In this document: positions 8,953 to 20,200 of the stretch, in pieces
Numbering within the stretch: the stretch's first letter is position 1
How the letters are laid out: the number at the start of each line of letters is the position of its first letter
Source of the DNA: Bog-950 sp044228435
GTDB taxonomy: Bacteria; Bacteroidota; Bacteroidia; Chitinophagales; LD1
Length of the DNA: 64,000 nt
Direction: 5' to 3'
Assembly: GCA_044228435.1 (NCBI GenBank)
Contig: JBGAUW010000018.1
Span: forward strand, 1-64,000
Position numbers and translations under genes: made by a program
The notes under the pieces: model-generated
Database searches by the model: none
Seen by the model: only the letters and a program-made list of their open reading frames with translations
Told to the model about the DNA's origin: nothing

Positions 8953-9273
8953 TTAAAAGTTTAAAAAGGCAAATGGTTTACGACGCTGCAGGTAATTAAA
9001 ATCGTGTTCCATAGCAAAAGCCTCGCGCTCAAAAATAATAGCTTTATACGCATTAAAATGGTTTCGCAGGCGGATGAGATGATACAGGTAATTGGCAAAA
9101 TAAATCAGGTAAAAAGGCAGCAACAGCAACTCTAACTGCTGGCGGTGGTGTATTTTTTCGTGGTGTATAAGTAGGGCATCGCCAGCCAACTCTTTATTTT
9201 TTATAAAAATAAAAGGGTAAACCGCCATAGCCGAATAAGGAATCAATTTGTTTACTAAAATCATTTTAATCAA
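8953..9273 (-). CDS. Small membrane-associated HExxH protein
   Basis: 106 residues. It contains HHEKIHHRQQLELLLLPFYL, a HExxH zinc-peptidase-like motif at residues 38-42 embedded between hydrophobic segments (IPYSAMAVYPFIFI and LELLLLPFYLIYFANYLYHLI). This recalls a stripped-down version of the membrane M56/BlaR1-like peptidase core, without the rest of the domain. The function is unknown. The frame starts at 9273, overlapping the end of the collagen-like gene by 8 bp. A second ATG three codons in (9264) would avoid the overlap. It is 13 bp upstream of the pterin synthase gene and probably co-transcribed with it. Confidence 0.7.
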   Translation of the reverse strand: MIKMILVNKLIPYSAMAVYPFIFIKNKELAGDALLIHHEKIHHRQQLELLLLPFYLIYFANYLYHLIRLRNHFNAYKAIIFEREAFAMEHDFNYLQRRKPFAFLNF

Positions 9274-10633
9274 ACTCTTGGTATTCCCACACGGCCGTTA
9301 CAAAATAGTCGTTATCTTCTATCCAGCCATTGCTGGTAAGTATGCATAGTCTTATGGCATCGCCCTTATTAAAAGTCCAGTTTGTAGGGGCTACAAACTC
9401 ATTAAACTGGCCGTTATCTACACTCACAAAATTGGTTCCGCTAAAGGTAGGCACCGGGTTAGTGCCGTTGGTTTGGTTTACGCTAAGGCCCCAGGTAAAA
9501 TTACTAAGGTCGGCATTGGCGTTAGAGTTATAATCGGCCACACGGATAATAACTTTAACCAGGCGCCCGTTATAAGGCGTAACCCATGTTTGCCTGTAGT
9601 TCATGTTGCCGTTTATCTGGTCATCGCTGCCATCGCCCCCGGGGTTCGCCATCCATAAACGTTGGTTGCCTACACCACTATAGTTAGGCAGGTTAAAGGT
9701 ATGGTGCGTAATAACGCGCACGTAGCCAAAAATAGTTCCGTTTACTTCCAGCTTTGCGTTGGGCGAGGTAGTGCCTACACCTACATTGCCACCGTTGTTA
9801 TAAATGTTGCTATTGTTGGTTAGCCACTGGGTACCATCCCAATAAGTAGTGTTGCCGGCAGTAGTGCCATTAGGCAGCAAACCCGTGGCACCGGTAAGCC
9901 CTGTTGGGCCGGTGGCACCGGTTGGGCCAGTAGTGCCCTGTAAGCCAGCATCTCCGGTGGGGCCGGTTGCACCTGGCAATCCTGCATCGCCCGTAGGGCC
10001 GGTTACACCATCAGCGCCGGTGGGTCCCGTAGCGCCGTTAAGCCCCATACCAGTTGGCCCCGTTGGTCCGGTAGGCCCTACATCGCCGGTTGGCCCGGTG
10101 GCACCGCCACCCGAACCCGATAAGCCCGTTGGCCCGGTCGGCCCGGTGTTACCCGTAGCACCGGTAGCACCAACACCTGTAGCGCCTGTTGGCCCGGTTA
10201 CTCCCAGTCCTTGCGGACCGGTTGGCCCCTGCGGACCTGCATTACTATTAGCCGCGTAAAGGGCATAAGGCACGCTTAAAAGTTGAGACGCGCCCATATC
10301 CGTAAAAGTGGGGGCGTTGTTTATTTGGGTTTCTACTTGCAGGTACTTGGCACCTGCCCCCCAGTTTACAATAGCCAGGTTATTTAGTTTGCCTATTTCA
10401 ACATTAACCAAACCAAACTGGTTGGTGGTGGTGCTTTGGGTTTCGGTAAACACTACAGCCCCGGTTTCAGTTAAATCGTGGATGCTAAATTTTAAATTAA
10501 CCGGTGTGCCGTTGGCCAGCGGTGTGCCCGCGTTATTACGCACTACAGCCTGGTAATTTATTTGCTGCGGAGATTGGGCAATGGCGGCTATATAGCCGGC
10601 GATTAACAAAAAGAGGAACAGATGTTTTTTCAT
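9266..10633 (-). CDS. Collagen-like Gly-X-Thr secreted protein (short form)
   Basis: 455 residues with start ATG at 10633 (MKKHLFLFLLIAGYIAAIAQ, signal peptide); an in-frame ATG 36 bp upstream precedes a less signal-like stretch. Residues about 20-130 form an N-terminal domain with the signatures QQINYQAVVRNNAGTPLANG and SQLLSVPYALYA, shared with the larger collagen-like protein of this window. Residues about 132-252 are Gly-X-Y triplets with Thr dominating the third position, interrupted by SGSGGGATG. A beta-rich C-terminal domain (about 290-455, ending VTAVWEYQEFD) follows, with jelly-roll-like character. Bacterial collagens form trimeric stalks presenting a C-terminal head. There is no T9SS sorting domain, so export beyond the periplasm is unexplained. 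Confidence 0.8.
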   Translation of the reverse strand: MKKHLFLFLLIAGYIAAIAQSPQQINYQAVVRNNAGTPLANGTPVNLKFSIHDLTETGAVVFTETQSTTTNQFGLVNVEIGKLNNLAIVNWGAGAKYLQVETQINNAPTFTDMGASQLLSVPYALYAANSNAGPQGPTGPQGLGVTGPTGATGVGATGATGNTGPTGPTGLSGSGGGATGPTGDVGPTGPTGPTGMGLNGATGPTGADGVTGPTGDAGLPGATGPTGDAGLQGTTGPTGATGPTGLTGATGLLPNGTTAGNTTYWDGTQWLTNNSNIYNNGGNVGVGTTSPNAKLEVNGTIFGYVRVITHHTFNLPNYSGVGNQRLWMANPGGDGSDDQINGNMNYRQTWVTPYNGRLVKVIIRVADYNSNANADLSNFTWGLSVNQTNGTNPVPTFSGTNFVSVDNGQFNEFVAPTNWTFNKGDAIRLCILTSNGWIEDNDYFVTAVWEYQEFD

Positions 10634-10750
10634 GCTGTGGTTTTGAGCGAATAAGGGTAAATGTATCAATTCGCTTTAAAACAATCAAGCAGATACCCGT
10701 AATGCAGGCAGTAGCAAAATAAGCTGTCTATTATCAATTAAAAATGCGCT

Positions 10751-13700
10751 TTACCGGCTCTTTAGCTTTTCAATCTCCTGTTGCTGTTTTTGCACCTGCA
10801 TTTTTAAATCGTCTATCATTTTCTGTTGCTCCTTAAAGCCATTTACAAACATAAACAGCATGGCATTGTAGTCTACACTTTTGTATTCAGTTTCCTTGCC
10901 TTCGGCATCTTTATCTACAAAAGGCTTAAGCATGTAAGGGGCTACCTTTTCAATTTCCTGTGCCAGGGTACCTACTCCAAGTTCTTCGGTAGGTAAACCC
11001 GCCAGGCCATTATACCTATACCATACCGGGTTAATTTGCAGCAATTCATTTAAACCTGCATTAAAAGGGCTTATATCTTTTTTAAGGCGCTCATCGCTGG
11101 GTACCGTCCATACGGTACTGGTTGGTTTTGCAGCACTGTTGCTAGCCAGTTCAAGTTGGTAGGCCGGTGTTTGCCCTACCCCAATTCCTACGCGCACATT
11201 AGCATCGGTAGAAACATAAAAATCATCGGCATCTACGGCGCCGGTGCTGTGCATCCACAAAGCTCCACCATCGGTTTGTAAATTTAAGGTAGAAACCAAA
11301 CCGTTGCTTCTGGCCATTATTTCATTGTTATCCATGGCTATATTTGCGCCGGAGGCTAACCCTATCATAAAGTAGCCCGAGTTGTCGGCAGCCAGCGACA
11401 CATCGTTGCCGCCCGAAACATGCAGCGGAACTATAGGGTTGGTAGTTCCAATACCCACATCGCCATCTTTATCAATACGCATAGCCTCAGTTACGCTACT
11501 GGTAGATGTAAAGCGGGTGCTAAACACAATGCGGCTTGGCATTAGCTCATCGCCCACCACCGAATCCACATTGGTAGCTATGCTGGCTGCTAATTCCCAG
11601 CTATTTCCATCGTAACCATAAAAACTTACATTACCCAGCGTTGATGAAACCGTTGCTGTGGTTGGGGCGCCCAACGTACCAAACGACCGCTGAAAGTTAA
11701 ATGTTGGCGTACCGCTTCCGCTAAACCTGTAAAGCATATTATCAATTCCGTTTTCGCTGGCAAGTTCAAAAATAGTGCTGCTTAATGTTTTACCAACAGC
11801 GGTTACACCTATACCTACCTGCGGGCGGTTAAGCGTATCGCCAATAATAAAGTTGTTGCTGGCTGAAACTTTGGCAAGATAGCCTATGGCAGTGGATGAA
11901 TTAAGATTGTTTACTGTTACATTGGCGCTATCGCCTATAAGCGTATTGCGGAAACCAGTAGTGTTGCTTAAACCGGCACCACTTCCTACCGCGGTGTTGG
12001 AATAGCCGGAGGATGTATTTCCAAGTGCGAGGCTACCAATCCCTACATTGTCGGTTGCGGTGGTTACCGAAAGAATACTCTTCCAGCCCAGGCCGGTATT
12101 ATTATCTCCGGTAGAAATAGAAACTGCGCTGCCAAAACCTACCAGGGTATTGTTCATCGCGCTATCGCCGGCAAGGTCTCCGCCGGCATTGCCGGCATAA
12201 GCGCCAACTATTACGTTTTCGTCACCAAAAGCTGTTAAGGCGCCGGCGCGCTCGCCAATGTAAACATTATCACGCCCCAGCGTAGCATTCTGGCCAGCTG
12301 CGTGCCCCACCATAGTATTGCTATAACCAAAAGTAACGTTCTGGCCGGCAGCATAGCCAAGCATAGTATTGGCGCTGCCTTTTGTAAGCTGGCCTGCGCC
12401 GGCACCAAAAAATGAGCCGTCATTTCCAATAGAGCTAAAGCCAGCCCGCGAACCAACGGCTACATTATTATCTCCATCTGCGTTGGTAAATAAAGCCTTA
12501 CTGCCTACAGCGGTATTCGTTGTACCGGTCAGGTTGTTATAAAGGCTGCTATCGCCAACTGCTACCAGGTTGCTTACGGTGGTGTTTTGGTTTAATGCTT
12601 GTTTACCAACAGCTACATTGCTGTTTCCGGTTGTATTTTCTTCGCCGGCATTTTGGCCAACAAAAGTATTGTGGCTGCCCGTTAGGTTTTGTATACCACT
12701 AGCATCTCCTAAAAAAGTATTACTACCACCGGTAGTATTTCGCATGCCGGCATATGTGCCCGCAAAAATATTATCGTCCCCGGTGGTATTATCGCGCCCT
12801 GTTATTACACCTATAAAAATATTATCACTACCAGTGGTATTGCTTTGCCCGGCCCTGGCACCAATAAAGGTATTTTCATCGCCAGTTGAGTTGTTTACAC
12901 CTGCATAAGCCCCTACATACGTGCAATTACCAAAACTTATAGTTTGTAATTTACCGGCACTATGGCCAACAAATACGTTGTTACTACCAATACTGTTCGT
13001 AAACCCGGCACTATCGCCAATCATTACATTCTGGCCCGCTGTAGTATTTGATTTTGCAGCTACATATCCAATAGCTACGTTATTAAAACCGCTGGTATTA
13101 GAGGTCATTGCCTGCCGGCCAACAACAACATTACGGTTGCCTGTATTGCTTGCCGCAGTAAAAGCGCCCGAACCTATAGCCACGTTTTCGGAAGCGGTTG
13201 TTGCGTTTCTCATGGTTTGATGACCTATTGCCACATTATCAAAACTGGAGTTATTAAAAACTAAAACCTCTTTACCAATTACGATATTGCGGTCGCTGGT
13301 GCCAACGGAGCCAAGGGCTTCTTCACCAATTGCAATATTGTCATCACCGGCATTTATACTTAGTGCGCTGTAACCTATACCAATATTGTTATTACCGGTG
13401 GTAATTAACGAACCGGCAGAACTACCAATAGCTATATTTTTAAAACCGCCATCCACATCCGAAAGGGCTTGCGCGCCAAGTGCGGTATTGTGACTTCCGG
13501 TACTAAGGGCTGATAAAGCCTCATAACCAAACCCGGTATTGTTAATGCCTGTAGCATTAGTTATATTACCCGCACCGGCGCCAAAAAATGTCCACTGCCT
13601 GGTACCACTGCTATCAATATAACCCGAGCGGATATTGTTTACTCTAAACACCAGTGGGCGATTATCGGTAGTGCCTAAAAAGTTGGCGCTGCTGTTGGTG

Positions 13701-16700
13701 CCGCTGTTGCCGGTGGTGCTCCAATCGTCAACAGTAGTGGTAGTGCCCAACACTGCATTGGAGTAACTGATAAGTACCCAGCGGCTTAAGTTGGCGCTAT
13801 ACTGAAAAGTAGCGCTGCCGGTATCGGCTAATACTAAAGTGCCGGCGCCGGTTACAAGCTGGTTAGCAGCAGTAGAGCCCGCGTTGTTGGGCAAAAAGCT
13901 AATAGCATTGCCCGATTGATTAAACAGGGTAACTAGTTTACCGTTAAAGCCACCAGCCAGGCCCGTAAGGTTACAAGCCCCACTGCTGGTAATGCGGTAA
14001 AACGAAAACCCTGATACCGAAGCATTGTTTATAACACCGTTGCTCAGGGCCAGTGTGCCTTCGCGCCAGGCTACATCGCCGTTTACATCTAACATGGTAT
14101 TGGGCACAATATCGTTAATACCTGTTTTTGCATTTTTTAGAACCACCAGTGCATTGCTGCTGGCGGCAGCAGATGTGCCGTTGCCTAATACAAACAAGGG
14201 GTCGGTGGCTACCCAGGTAGTAAGGTTGCTGGCGCCCACAGTAGTATCATTAAACTGCCCCAATACAGCCGTTGCAAATTGGCGGCTGGTAAGGCTATTG
14301 CCATGCGCAAAACCATAATCACCCCGCACAGTACTATTTCGGCCTGAAACGAATCCAAAGTCACCATATACATCATTTATAAGCCCTGCTGCAAAGGATA
14401 CATCGCCATGCACATCGTTGCTGGAACCCAATGCCGTAGCATGGTTTCCTGTAACATTAAGCGCAACACCTATGGCTACCGAACCACCACTGGAATTATT
14501 GGGGCTTACAGTATTATTACTTCCCATTACCACATTACCGCTGGCTCCGGTAGTAACGGTATTATTCAGACCCATAGCTACGGTGTTAGTAGCTGTAGCA
14601 TCAATTGTAATATCCGAGCCCGATGCAAAACTGTAATTACCGGCGGCTTGCACATCGCTACCAAAAGCTGCCGAGCCCAGGCCTATGTTAGCATTATCCC
14701 ATTGCGTAGCGGTAACAATACCGGCCCTAAACGCGTGCTTTGCCGGTATCCACATAGTGCGTACGCCGGCCCCGGCTGCAGGCGTTACACCTACGCCATT
14801 ATCGCCGGTAGCTAATAAGGCGCCACCGGTGGCAATACGCAGCCCTTCTGTATTAAACCGCTTTATAACTATATCCTCATCATCGGTAGTTCCTAAAAAG
14901 TTAGTTCCGGCCGTTGTGCCCGTATTACCTGTAAGCCCCCAGGCATTCTGCGCTCCATTGGCGCCCGTTGCACCGGTGGCTCCTGTGCTTCCGGTGGCTC
15001 CGGTTAAGCCTGTTGCGCCTGTATTGCCTGCAAGCCCGGTTGCACCCGTTGCACCGGTGGCCCCCGTTGGTCCGCCTGCACCGGTAGCCCAGGCAGGGCC
15101 GCTGGCTGTATAGCTAAGCACATCGCCGGTGGCACCGGCTGCTATAGCTTTTAAATCGCCGTTTGCATCGGCATACAAAAGTTTATCGGTAGTGGCCGAA
15201 GGCGCTGCTATAAAACTACCACCGGTTGCCAGGCCGCCCACGCGTACCCCATTAGCGGTTCCGCTTATATGCAGGCGCTGTGCGGGCAAACTGGTGTTTA
15301 TCCCCACATTGCCGCTTTTTAAAACGGTAAGTGCATCGGCCCGTGTATTTGCGGCAGTGCCGTTGCCTATATTAAAAATACGGTCGGCACCATTAAAGGC
15401 CGATGAAGAAGCGGCTGTGTAAATAGTGCCATACATACCCAGCGCAAACTCACTATACGATGCAGCACGGTTTCCTTTTCCAAACACTGCGCCCGTTTCG
15501 CCCAGTACAGTATCCTGCGCGCCGGTGGCAAAGCTGGTTGCGCCTACTGCCATATTTTGGTAGCCAAACGCGGCACCACCCTGGCCGGTAACAATGTTTC
15601 TATCGCCGGCTGCAAAAGTGGTAAAGGCAGTTGCCTTGCACAAAAAGCCAAACACTGCCGATGCCGAGCCGCTGATAGTATCCTGGTAGCCCACCACTAT
15701 AGAGTGGCCAAACGGAGACACTATGCTATTTGAAAATCCAGCCGCTAAATTGTTTTCGCCGCTTATGGTATTGCCCGTGCCGGCTACCATGGATGTAGTG
15801 GCGCTAACCGTATTGCCGCTGCCGGTGGCCAGCGAGTTGCTGCCGCTTACTAAATTGCCCGAGCCAAGTGCAGCCGCTTGTGTAGCTGTGGCGCGGTTAT
15901 TAAAACCGGTAGAGAAAGAGTTGGCCCCCTCTGCATTATTGTTCTGCCCAAGCGATGCTGCGGCAACACCCGTAGTTGTATCGGCCCAACCTACGGCTAA
16001 ACCCAAATTGGCCGTTACGTGGGATTGAAAACCACCGGCCACCGATGTAGTAGCCGCCGATGTGGTAGAGTTAGTATTGTTGAATACTACCGAAAAGTTG
16101 CCCGCTGCATTGTTAGAGTTGCCCGATACTAAAGCATGCGTAGCTGTGACCGTATTGTTATTACCGGTAACCAGGGAATTAGTTCCGCTTACGGTATTGC
16201 CATTGCCAGCCGCAAAGCTTTGCGCGCCCGATGCTGTATTATTAGCACCAAACGCTGCCGAGTTACTGCCCACGTTTGCATTATCCCACTGGGCGCCGTT
16301 TATGCTTCCGGCCCGTATAGCGGCCTTGGCGGGTATCCACATAAAGCGGGTGCCAAAACCGGATAGCGGAGTTACCCCACTGGCCGTATTGCCTATACCC
16401 ACTAATGCACCACCGGTGTAAATGCGCAGCGCTTCTTCATTTTGTCGCTTAAATATTACATCGGTATTATCGGTTGTGCCTAAAAAATTGGTAGCAGCGC
16501 TAAGGCCGCTGTTACCGGTTATACTCCAGTCGTTGCCTGCCGCTGCGCTCCAGGCGGGGCCGCCGGCGGTGTAGGTAAGCACATCGCCGGTAGTGCCGGT
16601 GGCCATAGCCTTTAAGTCGCCGTTGGCATCGGCATACAAAAGTTTATCGGTAGTGGCAGCAGGTGCTGCTATAAAACTACCACCGGTAGCCAGGCCCCCT

Positions 16701-17002
16701 ATACGTGCGCCGTTGGTTAGGCCGCTTATATGCAACATGCGCGCCGGCACTATGGTGCCAATGCCTAAAAAACCGCTTTGGTTAATAGTGGCCCTGCGCA
16801 CATTATTGGTACGAAAGGTAAGGTCGGTGGCATCGGTGGTGCCTACAAAATTAAGTGCGGTATCGGTATTGGTATTGCCCTTTATTTTCCAAAACGGAAA
16901 CGTTGGGTTTTGCGTTTCGGCCTGGGCAAAAGTTTTAGTGCCAAAAGCCAAAAGCAGTAACATAAGCGCGCACAATTTCAGCATAGAAAACCCTTGTTTC
17001 AT
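10751..17002 (-). CDS. Giant beta-roll fibre protein with peptidase S74 chaperone domain
   Basis: 2,083 residues. The signal peptide (MKQGFSMLKLCALMLLLLAF..., with an alternative ATG at residue 7) is followed by the module AETQNPTFPFWKIKGN ... NFVGTTDATDLTFRTNNVRR, common to the three beta-roll genes here. The bulk is long runs of 14-18-residue repeats of the type GNNTAIGxxAL, resembling the left-handed beta-roll of trimeric autotransporter heads. A short collagen-like linker (about residues 640-685) and recurring DWSxTGNSG...NFLGTTDN modules separate the blocks. The C-terminus holds SDERLK with Ser1969 and Lys1974, the Ser/Lys dyad spacing of S74 intramolecular chaperones of phage tailspikes, then VDYNAMLFMFVNGFKEQQ and a coiled coil to the end. 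Members self-cleave after assisting trimer folding. No T9SS domain or outer-membrane anchor is seen. Target unknown. Confidence 0.85.
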   Translation of the reverse strand: MKQGFSMLKLCALMLLLLAFGTKTFAQAETQNPTFPFWKIKGNTNTDTALNFVGTTDATDLTFRTNNVRRATINQSGFLGIGTIVPARMLHISGLTNGARIGGLATGGSFIAAPAATTDKLLYADANGDLKAMATGTTGDVLTYTAGGPAWSAAAGNDWSITGNSGLSAATNFLGTTDNTDVIFKRQNEEALRIYTGGALVGIGNTASGVTPLSGFGTRFMWIPAKAAIRAGSINGAQWDNANVGSNSAAFGANNTASGAQSFAAGNGNTVSGTNSLVTGNNNTVTATHALVSGNSNNAAGNFSVVFNNTNSTTSAATTSVAGGFQSHVTANLGLAVGWADTTTGVAAASLGQNNNAEGANSFSTGFNNRATATQAAALGSGNLVSGSNSLATGSGNTVSATTSMVAGTGNTISGENNLAAGFSNSIVSPFGHSIVVGYQDTISGSASAVFGFLCKATAFTTFAAGDRNIVTGQGGAAFGYQNMAVGATSFATGAQDTVLGETGAVFGKGNRAASYSEFALGMYGTIYTAASSSAFNGADRIFNIGNGTAANTRADALTVLKSGNVGINTSLPAQRLHISGTANGVRVGGLATGGSFIAAPSATTDKLLYADANGDLKAIAAGATGDVLSYTASGPAWATGAGGPTGATGATGATGLAGNTGATGLTGATGSTGATGATGANGAQNAWGLTGNTGTTAGTNFLGTTDDEDIVIKRFNTEGLRIATGGALLATGDNGVGVTPAAGAGVRTMWIPAKHAFRAGIVTATQWDNANIGLGSAAFGSDVQAAGNYSFASGSDITIDATATNTVAMGLNNTVTTGASGNVVMGSNNTVSPNNSSGGSVAIGVALNVTGNHATALGSSNDVHGDVSFAAGLINDVYGDFGFVSGRNSTVRGDYGFAHGNSLTSRQFATAVLGQFNDTTVGASNLTTWVATDPLFVLGNGTSAAASSNALVVLKNAKTGINDIVPNTMLDVNGDVAWREGTLALSNGVINNASVSGFSFYRITSSGACNLTGLAGGFNGKLVTLFNQSGNAISFLPNNAGSTAANQLVTGAGTLVLADTGSATFQYSANLSRWVLISYSNAVLGTTTTVDDWSTTGNSGTNSSANFLGTTDNRPLVFRVNNIRSGYIDSSGTRQWTFFGAGAGNITNATGINNTGFGYEALSALSTGSHNTALGAQALSDVDGGFKNIAIGSSAGSLITTGNNNIGIGYSALSINAGDDNIAIGEEALGSVGTSDRNIVIGKEVLVFNNSSFDNVAIGHQTMRNATTASENVAIGSGAFTAASNTGNRNVVVGRQAMTSNTSGFNNVAIGYVAAKSNTTAGQNVMIGDSAGFTNSIGSNNVFVGHSAGKLQTISFGNCTYVGAYAGVNNSTGDENTFIGARAGQSNTTGSDNIFIGVITGRDNTTGDDNIFAGTYAGMRNTTGGSNTFLGDASGIQNLTGSHNTFVGQNAGEENTTGNSNVAVGKQALNQNTTVSNLVAVGDSSLYNNLTGTTNTAVGSKALFTNADGDNNVAVGSRAGFSSIGNDGSFFGAGAGQLTKGSANTMLGYAAGQNVTFGYSNTMVGHAAGQNATLGRDNVYIGERAGALTAFGDENVIVGAYAGNAGGDLAGDSAMNNTLVGFGSAVSISTGDNNTGLGWKSILSVTTATDNVGIGSLALGNTSSGYSNTAVGSGAGLSNTTGFRNTLIGDSANVTVNNLNSSTAIGYLAKVSASNNFIIGDTLNRPQVGIGVTAVGKTLSSTIFELASENGIDNMLYRFSGSGTPTFNFQRSFGTLGAPTTATVSSTLGNVSFYGYDGNSWELAASIATNVDSVVGDELMPSRIVFSTRFTSTSSVTEAMRIDKDGDVGIGTTNPIVPLHVSGGNDVSLAADNSGYFMIGLASGANIAMDNNEIMARSNGLVSTLNLQTDGGALWMHSTGAVDADDFYVSTDANVRVGIGVGQTPAYQLELASNSAAKPTSTVWTVPSDERLKKDISPFNAGLNELLQINPVWYRYNGLAGLPTEELGVGTLAQEIEKVAPYMLKPFVDKDAEGKETEYKSVDYNAMLFMFVNGFKEQQKMIDDLKMQVQKQQQEIEKLKSR

Positions 17003-17246
17003 AGTTACGTATAAGTTCGGTATAATACACGGTGCTTAATACCGCATATTAAGTATAAGAAATAGCTAATTTGTTAGTGTCCCTACAGGGAATGCGCAAA
17101 ATACAATGAAGAATTGATAATTGCAATCAGGTTTCACAAAAAGGCAAATACCTTCGTATTTGATTTTCAGCTAGTTAAAATTGCAAAGTCCATTTTCAAT
17201 GCTTTTTTACTTCTCTACCTTTAACCGCTGTATTAAACCAGGTTTA

Positions 17247-20200
17247 TTATCTGCCCTTTGGTTTATGATTTACTACTTCAAAATCGATACCTTTTTCTTC
17301 CGTCTGGCTCCATTCTTGCCAATGTATATACTTACCTTTATTTTCCGGTTCTTTAGCTACCTCATTAGGTATGCGGTGCGCATCGGCATATTTATCGTGC
17401 CTTACCCCCGTTAACTGCCAGCTTATTTTTACGTTGGGCTTATCTGTTTTTATACTAAAGTTGTTGTTATTTACTTCTTTCACTACCCAGGCATTCGCTT
17501 GTTGGCCTATGGCTGTAAGTTGATAACGAAAATCGCGGTTCAGCGCTTCAAAATAATCGGGCAGGGTAATGGTAGCCTCACCTTTATTATCAGTTATAAT
17601 ATTTCCGTTATAAATATTCATCATGTCGGGGCTTTCAACAAAACTGTGCCACAGATATTTGTTTTCGGGGTCAAGCGGGTGGTCAATTTTAAAAGCCCCT
17701 GCGCCTTTGCTTAAGGTGCCGGTAACATTTGCATTACCCGCAAAATAACCGGCATAGTTTGTAACGCCGTTAGCGGCACTGCCATAAACGCCGTAGCGGG
17801 TGCCGGTGCCCGCTATAGATGAATTGCCATATACACCAATATATCCGCCTTCAAATAAGCCTCCGTAACCATAATAAGGGGTATTATTACAGGCCCCATA
17901 AACCCCTATATTATCTGTGCTGGTTGCGCTATTAATAAAATTACCGGTATGAAAAAGCGCACTTAACACATCCAGCGCATAACCCGGTGATGTAGTGCCT
18001 ATACCCACGTTTACATTGGCTGTGCCACCGTTAACCCCGTTAATACTTCCCAGCACTAAACTATTCGATGCAGTTACCATAGCTGCGCTGCCAATAGCCG
18101 CGGCGTTGGTTAAGCTGCCTGAGCCTACATTGGCATTATAGCCCAGGGCCGTATTATAAATGCCGGTGCTGTTGGCTGCCAGTGTATTATAACCTATGGC
18201 TGTATTACCATCGCCGGTAGTAGCCGCACCGGCCAGCGCACCGGCCGCTGTGTTGTAATTGGCATTGGTGCTGCGCAGTGCGCCCCGCCCAACGGCGGTA
18301 TTGCCGCTGGTAGAGGCGTTGCTATAAAGAGCTTCAAAACCCAGCGCCGTATTACTTGCACCGGTGTTGTTGGTTAGCATGGCCTTGCTGCCTACTGCAG
18401 TATTAAACTGGCCCAGTGTGGCAGAAGGTGTAGTGCCATTATTAAACAGTGCCGAGTCGCCTATGGCTACGGTGTTGCGCACTATGCTGCCGTTATATAA
18501 AGCATCTTTACCTATAGCCACGTTGCTATAACCGGTGCTGTTGTAGTAGGCCGCCTGGTAACCCACTGCTGTGTTGTTGCGTCCGGTAATGTTGCTATAA
18601 AGGCTATAGCTGCCCAGCGCGGCATTGTTATCGCCGGCGCCATTGGTGCTGTACATAGCCTTATAACCAACCGCAGCATTATACGACGAACCATTGCCGG
18701 TGTATAAAGCCTGCGCCCCAACCGATGTGTTGGCCATACCACCTGCAAAGCCACCCATGCTTTGGTAACCAAGTGCTGTATTGTAACTCATGCCGGTAGT
18801 GCGCCGTGCGGCCTCGTAGCCGAGTACTGTATTATAACTACCGGTGTTATTAACCACCAATGCTTTGTTACCTACTGCCGTATTGCCCTGTCCGCCGTTA
18901 AAAGCCAACGCCGAGTCCCCAACAGCAACGGCATCATAAGTAGCAGCGCTGCTTAATGCAGCACGCCCAATAGCCACCGAGCCCGATACACTACCAGTAC
19001 TATACATGGCATTGTAGCCTATAGCCACGTTGTTACTGCTGTTGGTCATGCCGTTGCCGGCATAGTTGCCCAATGCGGTGTTGTTGTTGCCACTGGTATT
19101 ACTGTATAAGCTATGATAACCTACAGCCGTATTATCGGCACCGGTGTTGTTGGTGTAAAGGGCCTCGTGCCCCAGGGCATTGTTATACATACCACCGGCA
19201 TCGCTGTAAAGCGCGCGGCTGCCCACGGCCGTGTTACTATAGCCACCGGTGCTGCTGCCCAGCGCCTGGTAACCTATTGCAGTAACATTTTGCATACCGC
19301 TGTTGGCTTTGCCGGCCTCAAACCCCACGGCAGTATTATTAAACCCGCCGCTAATTGCGGTAAGCGCCCGGTAACCAACGCCGGTATTGCCCGCGCCGCC
19401 GTTATAGGCCAGTGCCGAGTCGCCTACAGCTACCGAGTTATCCTGGTTGGTATTATACAAGGCATAGTTGCCTATGGCCACTACACCGCTGTTATTACCA
19501 CTTGGCGTAGCAAAGGCAGCATAGCCAACCGCTGTATTGCGGTTACCGGTAGTAACACCCGCTGCGCTTTGATAGCCGGTGGCCGTATTATAGCTGCCGC
19601 TGGTATTGCCGGTAAGCGCGGCGTAACCGCTGGCAGTGTTATTGCTACCGGTATTATTCTCCAGCGCGCTGGTACCCAGGGCCGTATTTTTTACACCAGT
19701 GCTGCTAATTAACAAAGCATTAATACCTACGGCCGTATTTTGTGTGCCGGTACTGTTATCGCGCCCGGCCCAATAGCCATAAAACGTGTTCGACAGTAAA
19801 GGGTCCAGCCTGCCCGCTTGTTGGCTATTTACCCTTATAGTAAATGGTACGTTATCGGTAGTACCTATAAAGTTAGTTCCATCTATGGTGCTGGCATTGC
19901 CGGTAAGGCTCCAGTCGGTACTGGTGGCGGCAAACATATCGCTGGCCTTCATACGTCTTACCACGCCGCTGCTGTTAATGGTAAGCAGCGAATCGGCCGT
20001 GGCACCCGTAAGCACCCCGCGCACCCGCATGGGGTTTACACCGGTGTTGCCCTGCACATCCAGCAAATACGATGGCGAACCTGTTACATTAATGCCTACA
20101 TTGCCTGCGCTGCTAATTTCTACCCGCTGTGCATTATTAGTGCCCAGCAAAATGGCATTAGGGCGGTAGTTCCAAATCAAAGCATCATCATTTAATCCAC

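Noticed and set aside
12570..16421. Many plus-strand frames of 60-150 codons opposite the beta-roll genes
   Set aside because: They overlap the high-repeat coding strand, share its periodicity and have no independent homology or ribosome-binding context.
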